From Geosiphon pyriformis (lineage: Eukaryota; Glomeromycota; Glomeromycetes; Archaeosporales; Geosiphonaceae): a stretch of 64,000 nucleotides of DNA. Positions 50,651 through 62,632 of the stretch are shown in pieces. Position 1 is the stretch's first letter, and the number at the start of each line of letters is the position of its first letter. The DNA is taken from positions 1,813,187-1,877,186 of the forward strand of contig JAAOMT010000436.1 in the NCBI GenBank assembly GCA_016748015.1. The letters run 5' to 3'. The position numbers were made by a program, and so were the translations under genes. Below the pieces are notes generated by a model. That model saw only the letters and a list, made by a program, of their open reading frames with translations. It was not told where the DNA came from and searched no databases.

Positions 50651-52893
50651 ATGACAGAGATCACGAAAAATCTAAATGGTTCACAAGTGATCGCTAAATC
50701 TCTAAAAAGTCAAGATGTTCAAGTGGTTTTTGGTATAGTTGGCATCCCTGTGATCGAAGTAAGGTTAATCATTCCAATTCTGCATTTTTTGTGATACTTC
50801 TAAATCTATGGCGCGGAGGAAATTCCTTGACCGAAATGTCTGATGAAATATCATGGAAAAGGTTGCAGAGGCCATCATCGCTGAAGGAATTAAATTCATT
50901 GGCTTTCGAAATGAACAATCCGCCAGTTATGCTGCAAGTGCATATGGTAAATCATTTTACTAGTTTAGCTAGATCCTTATATTTTTAATTTATCTGATTC
51001 CAATGAATTTAGGTTTTTTAACCGGGCGACCGGGTGTAAGCTTCTTTACTCAATTCCTTCGCTTTTATTCATTTGTGAGAAAGCCATAAATTCAAGATTT
51101 TTAATTGATTTGAAAAGATATGTTTGGTTGTTGGGGGTCCCGGAGTAGTTCATGCCTTGGCGGGTTTGGTTAATGCCCAAGTCAATTGTTGGCCAATTCT
51201 TTTACTTGCTGGATCATCGGACTCCTATCAACAAGGAATGGGCGCATTTCAAGAACTCGATCAAGTTTCATTTTGCAAACAAAGTACAAAATACTCTGTA
51301 AGACCTCCCACCATCATGAAAATTCCAAATATTTTGGATAAGGCATTACGTACGTCAACTTATGGACGACCCGGACCAGTGTATATGGATCTACCGGCTG
51401 ATTTTATTCAAGGATCTGTGGAAATCAACAGGATTAGTTTTCCGGGTCCAATCCCAGACCCTCCACAATCATTGGCTGATTTTAAGAGTGTGATAACAGC
51501 TGTGGATTTGTTAAAGAATGCGAAAGCTCCTCTAATAATTATTGGGAAAGGAGCATCATATGCTCGTGCCGAGATAGAAATCTCTGAATTTATTGAAAAG
51601 ACGGGAATCCCATTTCTTTCAACTCCGATGGGAAAGGGTGTAGTTCCTGACTCTCATCCTTTAAATGTGGCTGCGTCCAGATCACAAGCTTTAGCTGGTG
51701 CTGATGTGATTTTGCTTTTAGGAGCAAGATTAAATTGGATCTTGCATTTTGGTTTACCCCCAAAATTTAATGAGCGTGTCAAGTTGATCCAAGTTGATAT
51801 TCATCCTGAGGAACATCATAATAATCGTCGAGCTAATGTCTCATTACTTGGGCATCTCCCATTGATTGTCGCCCAGCTAGTCGCCCAGTTTCCTTCCAAC
51901 CTTAATTATTCTGCCAACAGCCCTTATCTCCTCGGATTAAAAGAGAAAATACGTGCTAATGTCATATTGAACGAGAAAAAGTTTAAGGACGACACTTTTC
52001 CAATGAGTTATCATCGTGCATTTTGGGAGATTAAAAAGCGTTTACCGGAAAAAAATATAGTTTTTATCAGCGAAGGTGCCAACACTATGGATATCGCAAG
52101 ATCAATATTTGATCTTCAGGAACCAAGATGTAGATTAGATGCTGGTAAGTTGTTAAGAAAATATTTTTTAGCCTAATAAATTTACTATATATTATCCATC
52201 GTTCCTTAGGAACCTTCGCGACAATGGGAGTTGGAATGGGTTTTGCCATCGCCGGTAATTTATAAAAATTACTTTACTCATCTTACAATATCTACATAAA
52301 TTATTCTTCTATTTTGATCGAAAAGCCCAAGTGAAATATCCGAATAAGAGGATTGTTGCTATTGAAGGAGATTCGGCATTTGGATTCAGGTATTCTACAT
52401 CCTTTTTAATTTCACTGAATAATCGAAACTTTCACTATATGATCAATCCTTTAACAGTGCGATGGAAATCGAAACAGCCGTCAGAGCGAAACTTCCTTTG
52501 ATTATCATTATTATCAATAACAACGGCATCTATCAGGGACTCGATTCACAAGAGTACAACTCGACACCAATAAGCAATCTACCCTCGACCGCCCTATTGC
52601 CCGAAGTTAGGTATGATTTAATTGCTGATGCTTGTGGTGGTAAAGGTTTTTTAGTGTGGACGCCCGGGGAGTTGGGGGATGCGGTGAATTCTGCTTTAGG
52701 TGCCAATCGGGAAAAGTGTGTGGTTATTAATGTGATGATTCAACCGGGTGGCAAGAAAAAATTGGTGATTATCCATTATTTTATAAAAGTCGAATTTTTA
52801 ATATTCTTCGTAAATTTATTTTTAATTCAACCTCTTTTCGATTGATATTGAAAGAATTTCGCGTGGTTGCAAACTACAAAGCCAAATCTATGA
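50651..52893 (+). CDS. 2-hydroxyacyl-CoA lyase / oxalyl-CoA decarboxylase-like ThDP enzyme
   Basis: Eight exons: 50651-50758, 50862-50946, 51013-51035, 51118-52144, 52210-52254, 52326-52389, 52458-52764, 52855-52893 (1,698 nt, 565 aa; human HACL1 is 578). The N-terminal ThDP (PYR) domain includes [10 protein letters not shown], the [16 protein letters not shown] segment with the catalytic Glu region, and TGRPG. The middle domain (about residues 190-330) follows. The C-terminal ThDP-binding motif GDSAFGFS...INNNG is complete. HACL enzymes split 2-hydroxy fatty acyl-CoA in peroxisomes; oxalyl-CoA decarboxylases are close relatives, and sequence alone does not separate them here. The last 13 residues come from a tiny exon and end PNL, which could be a weak peroxisomal PTS1. 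Without that exon the frame would run on to an unlike tail. Confidence 0.9.
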
Positions 52894-53131
52894 ACCTAAA
52901 TTTTTGTAAAAAGACGATGACTTTTTATCAAATAGCTAGATTTTTGACCACAAAGAAGTGTAATTTAAATAAATGTATATCAATTTTGAAGTTATTATTT
53001 GGTATACTTCTATTCTTGATCAATTGGTCTAATCTTAATGGCATGATAATTTAAAATGTTACTTTCTCAGTGACTTACGGATTAATTTTAGCACATCAAT
53101 AACGGGCAATACTGTGTAACGCCTGCACGGT
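52894..53131. other. Intergenic, includes conserved-looking GC-rich 3' flank of the Fanzor relic
   Basis: The first ~200 bp are AT-rich. On the minus strand, the ~70 bp just after the Fanzor stop (about 53065-53131) are GC-rich against the background. TnpB/Fanzor guide (omega) RNAs overlap the 3' end of the ORF, so this is where one would be sought. I see no proof of an RNA. Confidence 0.3.
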
Positions 53132-54480
53132 CACTGTAGAACCAAAGCTCCATCAGGCAATGCCTGGGGGAAGATCCCCCGAGCGATATTTTCATCTCTA
53201 TCTATCACAATCCACAATTCCGGCAGTTGTACACTTCGGATCCTCCGATCCTTTGGATGTTGCCGCAATGACTACAAGTCTTGGATGTGTAAGCTTCGTT
53301 CTAATAACAGGGAATCCTAATTCGGCCTTGGTGATCTGACGTTGTCGAAAGTGATAATGTACCCAACAAACCATTTTCAAAAAAGTTTTTCGTTTAATCC
53401 TTCTTGTCTTGCGATTCAACATGTCAGACACTTCAAAAGGAGGAAATGACAACAGCGTCGGATTCGCGGGAAAGAATCTAACTAATTTTTCACTTTGCAG
53501 ATGTATAACTTTTCGCCGCATCCGGAAAATCACCCTATCGAGTCGTTAGGCCATTTTATTAAGTTTTGAGGAGGATGCTAATAAATTATCCTTGAAGCTG
53601 AGATAATCCGAATATTTGCAAATGCGAATTATACGTCCAATATGATGTTCGCCAATCTTGTCTACACCTTTCGTGGGATTAAAAGGTATACAGATGCCGG
53701 TATCAATGGAGAGAGCCATCCGATTGATTTTCGTGGAGCTAACTTGCACTCGTTAGTTTTACGATATTAAGTGAGCTTGCCATCCAATATTATCTTGTGA
53801 GGAATGGGTCACCTATTAATATGCCTCTTTTTTTCGATATGAAAAGACCACAAAGCACGCTTGTCATTATCCAGAAGGGGGCTAGGGTTATGACGATGTG
53901 TATTAAGCATCGACGGATTATGGAGTGACATAGAAACGGTTCCATATGGATTTCGAAAAATTCTGTCATTTTTTCGGATCTTTTTGAGATTGAAATGATA
54001 GTGTGCTGATAGACCTTGGCAATTCGCATTACGCCTAGTTACTTCTTCCCTAGCAACCAATGCTTCATCGATTATATTCGCAGGCGCTCTGCCGTGCATA
54101 CTTGAAGGAACATTCCGAGACACACAACAGTTCGCATGAACTTACGCTCGCCCCTTTTTGGAATTTCTTGTTTCGTGTTCATTAGCATCTTTTCCTACGG
54201 TTAAAAATATATTGCATCTTTTGACGTTTGCAACGAGTTGCTGTCGCTTTTCGCCTGTTCTGACGCCCTCGTTGATGGAAAATCGAGAAAATCTATCACA
54301 GTGGATGGCCATAATTTCTGAGCCCATTTCGCGCTTGTTCGTTCCAATAGGGTCTTAAGTCCTGATCGTTTGAAGTTGATATCTGACCCGACATCGCTGG
54401 AGTTCGTGGGTTGTGAATCGAGTTGCTTTTGTCGCTCGAAATCCTCTTCTCCCTTTCCACTAGAGACACGGGCGTAGAGA
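53132..54480 (-). pseudogene. Fanzor (eukaryotic TnpB-like) RNA-guided nuclease relic
   Basis: Read on the minus strand with several frame jumps, the C-terminal half has the TnpB/Fanzor order. RuvC-I is SIDTGICIPF (about 53730-53700). RuvC-II is FPPFEVSDM (about 53440). NRKTRRIKRKTFLKMVCWVH and HYHFRQRQITKAE follow. The zinc ribbon is TSKTCSHCG plus YNCRNCG (about 53290-53215, in a second frame). RuvC-III is VIDRDENIARGIF (about 53200-53165, back in the earlier phase). The frame ends DGALVLQ with a stop near 53132. At least three indels and several stops break it. The N-terminal part (53810-54480) is readable only in pieces. It sits between two host genes and has gene-like GC. Fanzor proteins are transposon-borne RNA-guided DNA nucleases. 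Confidence 0.75.
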
Positions 54481-54965
54481 TGGTGAAGTTAGCTCAGGAA
54501 AGAAGAGAAAAAGGTGGATTTACTAAGCAACTGATTAGTATTTTTATCGAGGCATTATTAAACAAATCTTTTCATCAGCAAACTGAGAAATGACAAATTT
54601 GTAGATTGCCCCTTATACTCAGATTAAAGGTTTATACAATGATAATTTTTCGTTTCAATTAATGTAATTCAAAATTTTAAATTGCGCCTTTTCCTCGCTT
54701 GACAATAAAGACGAATTCCTAAATCCGATTTAATTAATTTCATAGTGATAGCAAATAATATATAAAATATTTCAATTATACAAAAACATCTCAATTCTAC
54801 ATGCCTTGCTCTATGAAGGCGCGTGCCATCATTAGGATTCAAGAGTTAATCTATTTTTCCAAAAAGCTAGTAATGCAAGATCTGACCCATTGCTCGAGAT
54901 AGAAATAGAAAGATAGGGCAGGAATAATGTTCTGTTACGGCCATTATTTTTAGCATTGAATTATG
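54481..54965. other. Intergenic, no feature
   Basis: This region is AT-rich and holds no ORF of note. It is the 3' flank of the RanBP3-like gene and perhaps the outer end of the Fanzor element, whose termini I could not define. Confidence 0.5.
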
Positions 54966-57045
54966 CTACGTTTCGCTAAGTTCTTGTCCTGATGATATTG
55001 CTCCGGGTTGTGGTGGTGAACATGATGAAGATAATGTTGTTATTTTGGCTGCTGTTGAAGATGAAGATGGCAACGCATGAATAATCGATTCATGAAGCTG
55101 AATAGCTAAATCAGAACTAGGAAGCTGAGAACATATATCTTTTGGTGAATAAGGGAACTAAATAAATACAAAACTGAATTTAATGAGTACTTACCTTGAT
55201 AGCCAAATGTACAGGTTTTGAATTTTCAAAAGCATTTAAACGAACATATTTTTCAGAGGCAGCGAGTTGCACAGACATCCCTGTAAATAGGGAGATATTG
55301 AGAATAACACGTAAAACAGCATCTGCTCTCATAACTGTTCAAAAAATGGGACATTAAAAACTTTTGACGTATATAGAAGATACATTTGAGAACAATATGG
55401 ATTATTAAAATTATACCCAGACGGCTCTTGGTATGATCTCGCGTGATGTTAAGCTTAATTTGTCCGACCCCCCTTTCTTTCCATATATTTCCATCCATAC
55501 AATGGAGTTTAGCTCGAGACGAGAATAATGTTAGTTCATCTTCTTCTCCAGTCAAGACTATGAATAAACAGATAAAATTCTTCAGACTCGTATTTTCAAA
55601 GATTTTTTGAAATTTTTTCTATTTACCTTCTTGTTCCCTGAGTTGACTTGCTTGGCTAGGAAATTTAAATTCTTCACTTTCCTCATTAACCTGTGGCACC
55701 TCTTCAAGCATTGCGCTGAAGGATTTTGATGGTTTATCAGGAACCGCAAATCCCCCAAAAGTGGCTTCCTTCCCAATGGGGGAGTTAGATGATGACGCGC
55801 CAAAAACTGAAGAGTTGTTTAAGCTAATATGAGATCCGAAAGTTCCAGAGCTCCCAGAAGAAAAGGTGTTGAAATTTGATGATTTATTTAAGGGGCCCGA
55901 GAGACCAAAAGACTAACGAAAGATAGACAATATTAATGAGTGGTGTAAGGAACGCGTTTAGTAAAGGAATACTGACTGTTGATGGTATAAGAGAACTTTT
56001 GCTGCCAAATATATGAGCTTTGCTGGGAACAGAAGAAAAAGCAGTACCACTGCCAAAAATTCTGGTAGTCCGAGAAGGTAGTGTGGGGGACGATGGGGTT
56101 TCTGAATTGAGTTGAACATCTTGATTAATGCGTTTTTCTTTTATCTGAACATCTTGATTTGTGGACATCTTTTTCCCACTCTCATTTGGATAATTCGGTA
56201 CTCTTGGAGATTGGGTTTCTTCTATATTATTCCGCGATCTTTTGCGAGGTGCATTTAAGGGAGATTTTTCAACTTTAGAGTCGATTTCCCAATCGGTTGG
56301 TTTTTCCTGATGCGTGATAGATTCAGAAGGGTTAATGGTAGCTTTTAATATAAGGCCTTCAGCAGCTTTTTCCTCCTGAATCTGATTTGAGGAGGGTATT
56401 TTAGGATTATGGGTCACGAGTAAAGCGTTACTAAATGTTGGTGGGTCTACTTTTTCGGCATCTATGCTATTTTCTGCAGATTCAACCTTATTATGGATTT
56501 CGTCTAGTTGAAGGGAATCGCTTGCTAAAATTAATAGCATAAAATATCATGTACAGAATCCGATAAACCATGTATTAAAATGAGTTAGAGACATTTCTTT
56601 TACGTAATTCTGGAGCTTTTACCTCCTTCGACATTAAGAGTTTCGACCTTTCCCGTAACTACAAGAACTGCCTTTTCAGATTGGTCAAAGTTTGAAAAAT
56701 GATCTGCCTCATTTTCCTCGTCTTCTTTATGACGCCTGTTTAGAAATTATCAAGAAAAATCAATACTATATTTATTAAAGGTCAAAGTATCAAAATAAAA
56801 ATCCTTACGTTTTTTTGGCAATAAGAGGTTCTTCATCGTCAGATTCAGGTATCTGAGTGTAATTTCTGATCAGTCAATTTCCACTAACTTATTCATATAG
56901 GAAACTTTAACTTGGAATTAGTGAAGAAAAGCCTTGCAACCTGATCGGCTTCTCGAATTTCCCCTTCGCCTTGTTCCTTTGCTTCTCGCTTACGCTTGGA
57001 TGCAGCCTCTGTTGTGTGTTCCTCCAGCCCTAGATATTCGGTCAT
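54966..57045 (-). CDS. RanBP3/Yrb2-like Ran-binding nuclear transport protein
   Basis: Eight exons: 57045-56941, 56852-56809, 56735-56623, 56524-55977, 55912-55627, 55557-55417, 55334-55195, 55157-54966 (1,569 nt, 522 aa), all GT-AG and in frame. The N-terminus has a Lys/Arg-rich stretch (SKRKREAKE) and a PRKRSR likely nuclear localisation signal. A Ser-rich central part carries scattered FG dipeptides (IFGSGT, IFGSKS, SFGLSG, VFGASS, TFGGF). The C-terminal ~140 residues are a Ran-binding domain: [32 protein letters not shown] and [12 protein letters not shown]. RanBP3/Yrb2 proteins bind Ran-GTP and assist CRM1-dependent export. That function is inferred from family membership. Splice sites of exon 5 (aca|gtcagt) are weaker than the rest. 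Confidence 0.88.
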
Positions 57046-57712
57046 GGTGAACACGAGAAACGAGAGTCCGACTCCCAATCAGCAATTTTGTGCTGGGCAC
57101 ATTGCTAGACGAAGTACTACCAAAGGAAGCATACCAACTACATCTCGAAATTCGGCAGAAGCCATTGTACTGATCTTACAAATGATTAAAGCTGGAGGGT
57201 AAGTATCTCGCGGGAAATTATAAAAATTACAAAAAATTGGGCCGGTTGCAACGGATAGACCAAGAAAGTGTTTTATCAAAAAATATCAAATACGTAAAGA
57301 ACCAACAAAAAATGCCTCTCTTTTGTTTGGGTTTATTAAAGTGCCTATCCGCTAGATTACTTTTAATAATGATGCCGTGTCAATTTTGTGCTGTCACGCA
57401 TTGAAACTATCTCGATATCAATTATACAAATCTCACAACCCTATGATTTTTTAATAATTTAACTATTAAAAATACCAAGCTTTTCAACCCTGAAAATATT
57501 AAATTTTAAACTTGAACATAATAAATCCCTTTCTCTATCTTGCGGTTACTTTATATAAGAAGATAGACAATTGAATAGTTCGAATTAAAAACGCACCTCA
57601 CTTCTATTTTAACAACCCCATCCTAAGATATCCATTATAAACCTCATCGTCTCAGTGATATATTTTGAAAATTATATTTTCATCTTCCTATTGCTTTTCC
57701 TCGCAAATTACT
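57046..57712. other. Intergenic
   Basis: This lies between the 5' end of the RanBP3-like gene and the 3' end of the next minus-strand gene. Short plus-strand frames here overlap the RanBP3-like first exon and have no support. Confidence 0.5.
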
Positions 57713-58592
57713 TTAATCATCCTCGTGCGGTAATCCCTTAGCTTTTCCCCAAGCTTTCTTGAGAATAGTTAATCCCTCCTTACTCTCCAATGTGAATCCC
57801 TTTCGTTTGACCCAACCATGATTTACTGTTACAATAGCGCAAAGATCGTGATTTTTCCAGCGACCAAAATCACGGGCCCACTATAAAAAATAAATATCAA
57901 TGGGAGAATTATCAAAATGATCAACAAAAAAAGGAAAATTTAAAATGAACAAAATACCCAGAGATCGAAACCACCCGAACCCGAACCCCTGTCAAATTAA
58001 GAAAATTTTTAATAAAGTCGATGTATCTATTCGATTAAAGTTAATCGTTTGAAGAGCTGATTCCTTCCCATTTCATTTTATTTTATTCTTTTACTCCAGT
58101 TTCCCAAATTTCTACTCTCTTTACCTACCACTTTGATAAGTCCGAGACACGGGCTTCCTGGTCTGTTTGAATTTTTTGGATATTTGTTAGAGGAACAGCC
58201 TTATCTCTAGAATCAGGTATGTAATAATTAAATATGTAAAGATAAGTTGAGGAAACAGCAATAAATTTGTCCTGGTAAAGCACAGGTTCGTTATCTTTTG
58301 AGCGAAATCTCTTCTTAGAAGTAGGTGAGTTTCCCCACTCGTCAGAATCAGGTGGAATGTCTGGGTCTATTTCTGGTTCTATTATATAAGTTGGGATATT
58401 GGCATCTGTTACATTTTCTGCCTCATCGTCGGTTACAAGGATAACTTCTCCATCCTCATTAGTAACTTCTTTCTTTTTAGCCTTCGAAGCGGTTACAGAA
58501 ACTGGAGCTGCGGTATGACTGGGTGATTCTGGTGGGGTTGAAGTGTCAATTGAACTATTACTCGAATTTGAACGTTTAAAACTAAAGGGCAT
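57713..58592 (-). CDS. Conserved protein of unknown function, probable PH-like fold
   Basis: Three exons, 58592-58129, 57988-57958 and 57880-57713 (663 nt, 220 aa), join in frame with GT-AG introns. The first ~90 residues are Ser/Thr-rich, then acidic, and probably disordered. The second half starts YQDKFIAVSSTYLYIFNYY and continues through VPLTNIQKIQ, a short Gly/Ser segment and WWARDFGRW to KGFTLESKEG. This alternation of strands with a final helix (TILKKAWGKAKG) looks like a pleckstrin-homology-type lipid or peptide module. The fold is a guess from pattern, and I cannot name a family. ATG 58592 is chosen because it is the first in-frame ATG. Confidence 0.75.
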
Positions 58593-60585
58593 TCTCAACG
58601 TGGAAGTTGAAAAGTTTGCTTGTTTGTGCGCTTGGGTTTTTAAAATAAGCTTATGCTTAAATGGTCACAACAAAATCAAAATTGTGGGTCAATTACGATT
58701 TTTGGATCAATTATGATTCCAAAATACATGTTATTTCAACTAATGATGCACTGAAACTGGTTGTAACCATAACAATATTGGTAAATTTAACATTACAATA
58801 GTTTTAAAGTTTTTAATTTATAAAGGTTGTGCATTTAATTAATTAAAACTTGTTATTTAATTTAAAAAAATATTTGTACAAAAAAATAAATATTAAAATG
58901 TTTTATTAAATGTAATTTAATCATTATTTATATGCATATAATATATACATGTTTTCATAATAAATGCAAATTATGTTCTTTTTAACTATTTAAGTTAATT
59001 AAAACTATGTTATTTTACTTTAACAAATTTTTTACAAAAAATCAAGTTTAAAAATTTTTAACCAACTATATTTAAAATACTATATATATTGTTATTTTTA
59101 CTTTTATAAATTTCAAGTAATCTAATTTAAAACTGTATTTATCTAAATTTATTCAAATTAAATTTATTAAAATGTTTTAATAATTTAATAAAATAATTAT
59201 TATTTATATTTTTTTGTTTAAATTTAAATTTTTTTTTATTAAATATTTTTGTATTGTTTTTATTTTAAAAAATTAAACTATAAATTTAATTTATATTTTT
59301 TTTATATATAATTAACTATTTATTTTTCAAATTAAATCTATTTAGTACTTTTATTTTATTAAAATATCTGTAAATATTTGTTTATTATATATGTTTTATA
59401 TCTATTTTTAATTTTTGTTTATAAAATATTACTTTTTACTAAATATATATTATATTATACAAAGTTTATTAAAATTAACTATAATTGTAAACAGATTTTA
59501 AAAATTATACACATTGAAAAAATAAGTTTTTTTTATTTTTTAATTAATTAAAGTTTTTAAAACAAATAAATTTTAAAGTATAAATTTAAGTAATCCAATT
59601 TTAAAATTATAATTAATATTAATAAAATTAATAAAAAACCAATATATATAATTTAAAAAAACAGCTTTAATATAAAATATTAAGCTAATAAATTAATTAA
59701 CAAAAATTTTAAATACAATAAAAAACTTAAAATTAAAAAAATTAAAAAACCAAATATTTTAAACTTTAATATACTAATTTTTTATTAAATACAGTTTTTA
59801 TACAAAATATTAGATTTAACAATTGCTTTATTAAAAGTTTTTGAACTTAAAAATTACAATAACAAATTATTATTAATAATTAATATTAAAAAATTAAAAA
59901 ATACAATAAATTTAATTATTAACTTAAAAAATCAAATTATTAAATTTAAAAACTATACAAAAAAATTGGTTAACTTAAACAATAATTTTTTGTTATTGAA
60001 ATCAAAACAATTTAAATAACTTTAAAAAACTTAAAATATATAATAATATATTATAAATTTAAGTATATAATAAACTCTCTCTATAGTCTTTCTGGTTATA
60101 GTTATTATTTTTTTATAATCACATTTTTTTAAAAACCAAAACCATTTATATATAATATTATCTCCTTATAGTCACTTTTACTATATATATCTCTTTATAG
60201 TCTCTATTTTCACAAATATAATAGCAAAATATAAGTAATTTCTACTCTTTATAGTTACACTATAATTATATGATATTAGATATGAACATCAAATGTCATC
60301 TCATATTTAATCAGACATGTACAGTCAGAGAGATTTTTCGATTTGTTAATGGAAATTATTCTTTTTATGGTAGTAAAAAAAATTAAAAAAGTTTCTAAAA
60401 ACAATTATAGAATACTAAACAAAATTTCTAAAATATTACAACATTCAATTACTCTTCTTCTTTATAAGCCACCACTGTTATCAGAAGACAATGACAAAAC
60501 TATTATATTTGGCTTGTTGTTTGTGAATATTATAAGAGTTTTAATAATAGTTAACATATAGTACAGTACTGTTGCTCTTGGTGCT
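58593..60585. other. AT-rich repeat-like DNA
   Basis: Past the gene's upstream region this is near-pure A+T with no recognisable protein. At 60063-60320 a cluster of TATAGTC-containing units (ctctctatagtctttc, ccttatagtcactttt, tctttatagtctct, tctttatagttacac) ends at tacagtcagagagat. This resembles terminal sequences of pogo-like DNA transposons but is unproved. Confidence 0.4.
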
Positions 60586-60843
60586 TTGAAAACTGGTGGT
60601 GCTTTAGTGCCTAGTAGTGTTTTGAAGGCTGTTGCTGCAGGTATTGATGAAGTTACTCTGGATCAAACTTTAGCTAATGAGATTATTTTTTCTCTGTATT
60701 GGGAGAAGAAATTAACAGACCTACAAGCAAGAATAATAGTCCAATGGGATCCTCCAGGAACAAATTTGTTAATAGAACATTGTTTGAGCAAATCAACTGA
60801 GAATGGAATTCAAATTTACCTTTCCTTAAGAAGAGAAATGTAA
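60586..60843 (+). pseudogene. Unidentified ORF fragment
   Basis: An 85-codon frame with ordinary amino-acid composition (GALVPSSVLKAVAAGIDE near the start) and higher GC than its surroundings. I recognise no family. It is probably a fragment of a repeated gene or transposon. Confidence 0.3.
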
Positions 60844-60899
60844 TCAGTAATAAAACTCAGAGCATGAGAATTCTAATATATATCCAATAAATATATTTT

Positions 60900-62091
60900 C
60901 ACACCAACTTTGGCATCTGCAATTAAAAAAGAGCTCCATATTAGCAATTATATTCATTATTTGACCAATATTTAATATTAGCAAGTGAAAGTTTGACTGA
61001 TAGTTTTAAAGATATATTAAAAATCAACTTTTTTGGGACAAATAAATCCATATTGAATGCTTTTCATAATCCAAACATAATCACACAGAATGGAGATTTG
61101 AATCTAGACTCAACATATCATATTTTAAAAATGCTAATTATAAATGGTAATACACCCAACCCAATATAAACAAAACTGTACACAATACAATATATTTCTA
61201 ACTTCTTAAAGAATATTTATTAGGCTGTCACATAATTAACTTGATAAGCTTTAAAAACATGATCACTTAAAAAAGATATTAGAGAGTTAATAATAAATAA
61301 TAGTTGTAATTTTATTAACAAATTTACATTTTTTGATAATCTGCTTTTTCACTTGTTACTGGAATTGGTTTTCAAGTACTTAACAATGTTTTTTTAATTC
61401 ACCTTGCTTTAAGAAAGTCTATTTTTTTTATCTGTGCAATTTTACTGAATTTTCATTTCTTTGCTTAATATCTATTCATAGCCAATATCATAAAAAACAT
61501 GATTAGAGACATTTGGATTTACAAACTGTGTCTTTTTTATTTGAACTCAAAATTAATTTGATTCAGCAATAAAGCTAGGATGTGTATGAGACCTGTATAT
61601 TTCAATTTTAGAATATTCAATGACATTAAAGAGGTTAGTACACAATCTCTCAAATTTGATACAGTTACACATTGCATTTCTCAATGCCATTGTGAAGGTG
61701 TAGAAAGAATCAATGATTTGAGCATTTTGTTAATTTTTTCAAGTATTGTATCATGGTCTTGATGTTGATTTGAAAGTTTAGATCAAGAAATTACAATTTT
61801 TTCTTGAATCAGCTTGCAAACTTTAGGCTTCAATTGTAGTCATTGTTTTTTATTAGCAATTTCAATTAATTGGTAAATAGGATGGTGCTGAGCAGACCAA
61901 ATTAGTGCAAACATTTGTCTAGTCACAAGTCTTAATGAAGACCTATTAAAACAAACTCCAGTGCAAAATTTAATAATTGCTTGTAAATAAAAAAAGACTT
62001 GTTCATACTTTAACCTGAACATGGGATCTGTTTCATTTTGGGCCCATTCTAAGTAATCTTTAACAGATGAATTTTTTTTAAAAACAAACAT
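60900..62091 (-). pseudogene. Unidentified decayed minus-strand ORF
   Basis: The clean part (62091-61840, 83 codons) includes KDYLEWAQNETDPMFRLKYE and IWSAQHHPIYQLIEIA. The same phase stays fairly open, with scattered stops, down to about 60,900. The pattern is that of a decayed repetitive gene. I cannot name it. Confidence 0.35.
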
Positions 62092-62632
62092 ATGGCCACA
62101 TTAATTCAGAAACCATTGCATGCCTATATATATTATATATCAAATCCTACGACTTATAATGATCAGGACATTTTTTAAAAAACTGCAGTTGACTTTTACT
62201 TCAATATCCCTAATATTGTACAAAGTATTTTATATTGATATTCCAATTGATATAGGCATTGCTGTGTTTGGAGGACTTGACAATATGACATTGTGCTATC
62301 TTCTATGTGATTATGCAAGTATGCAGAAGATCAAATTGACAGTCTTTATTATTAATCATCAGTTGGGGGTAAGAGGCAAAAAGTGTCACAGATGTATTAT
62401 CAAAATTAGGTTTCTTTTTACTGAGAATCTGTTATTTGCACTTAGAATCCTACAGTTAGATTAAAACCTTCATTTTTATAATTTGGCTGTTTTTTATAAT
62501 TTGAGGCACTTCATATGACATGAGACACCTCACATGTTTGATTAAATATAAAGCAAAATAACATTTGAGACATAACAGATACATTAATATATTATAAAAG
62601 CAAAATACAATAAAAAGTGTGTTCTTATTAAT

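Noticed and set aside
53790-54123. Two overlapping minus-strand ORFs as separate small genes
   Set aside because: They are different frames of the broken Fanzor relic; pieces from both are needed to follow it.
56996-57202. Plus-strand ORF opposite the RanBP3-like start
   Set aside because: It overlaps the first exon of a well-supported minus-strand gene and has no recognisable domain.
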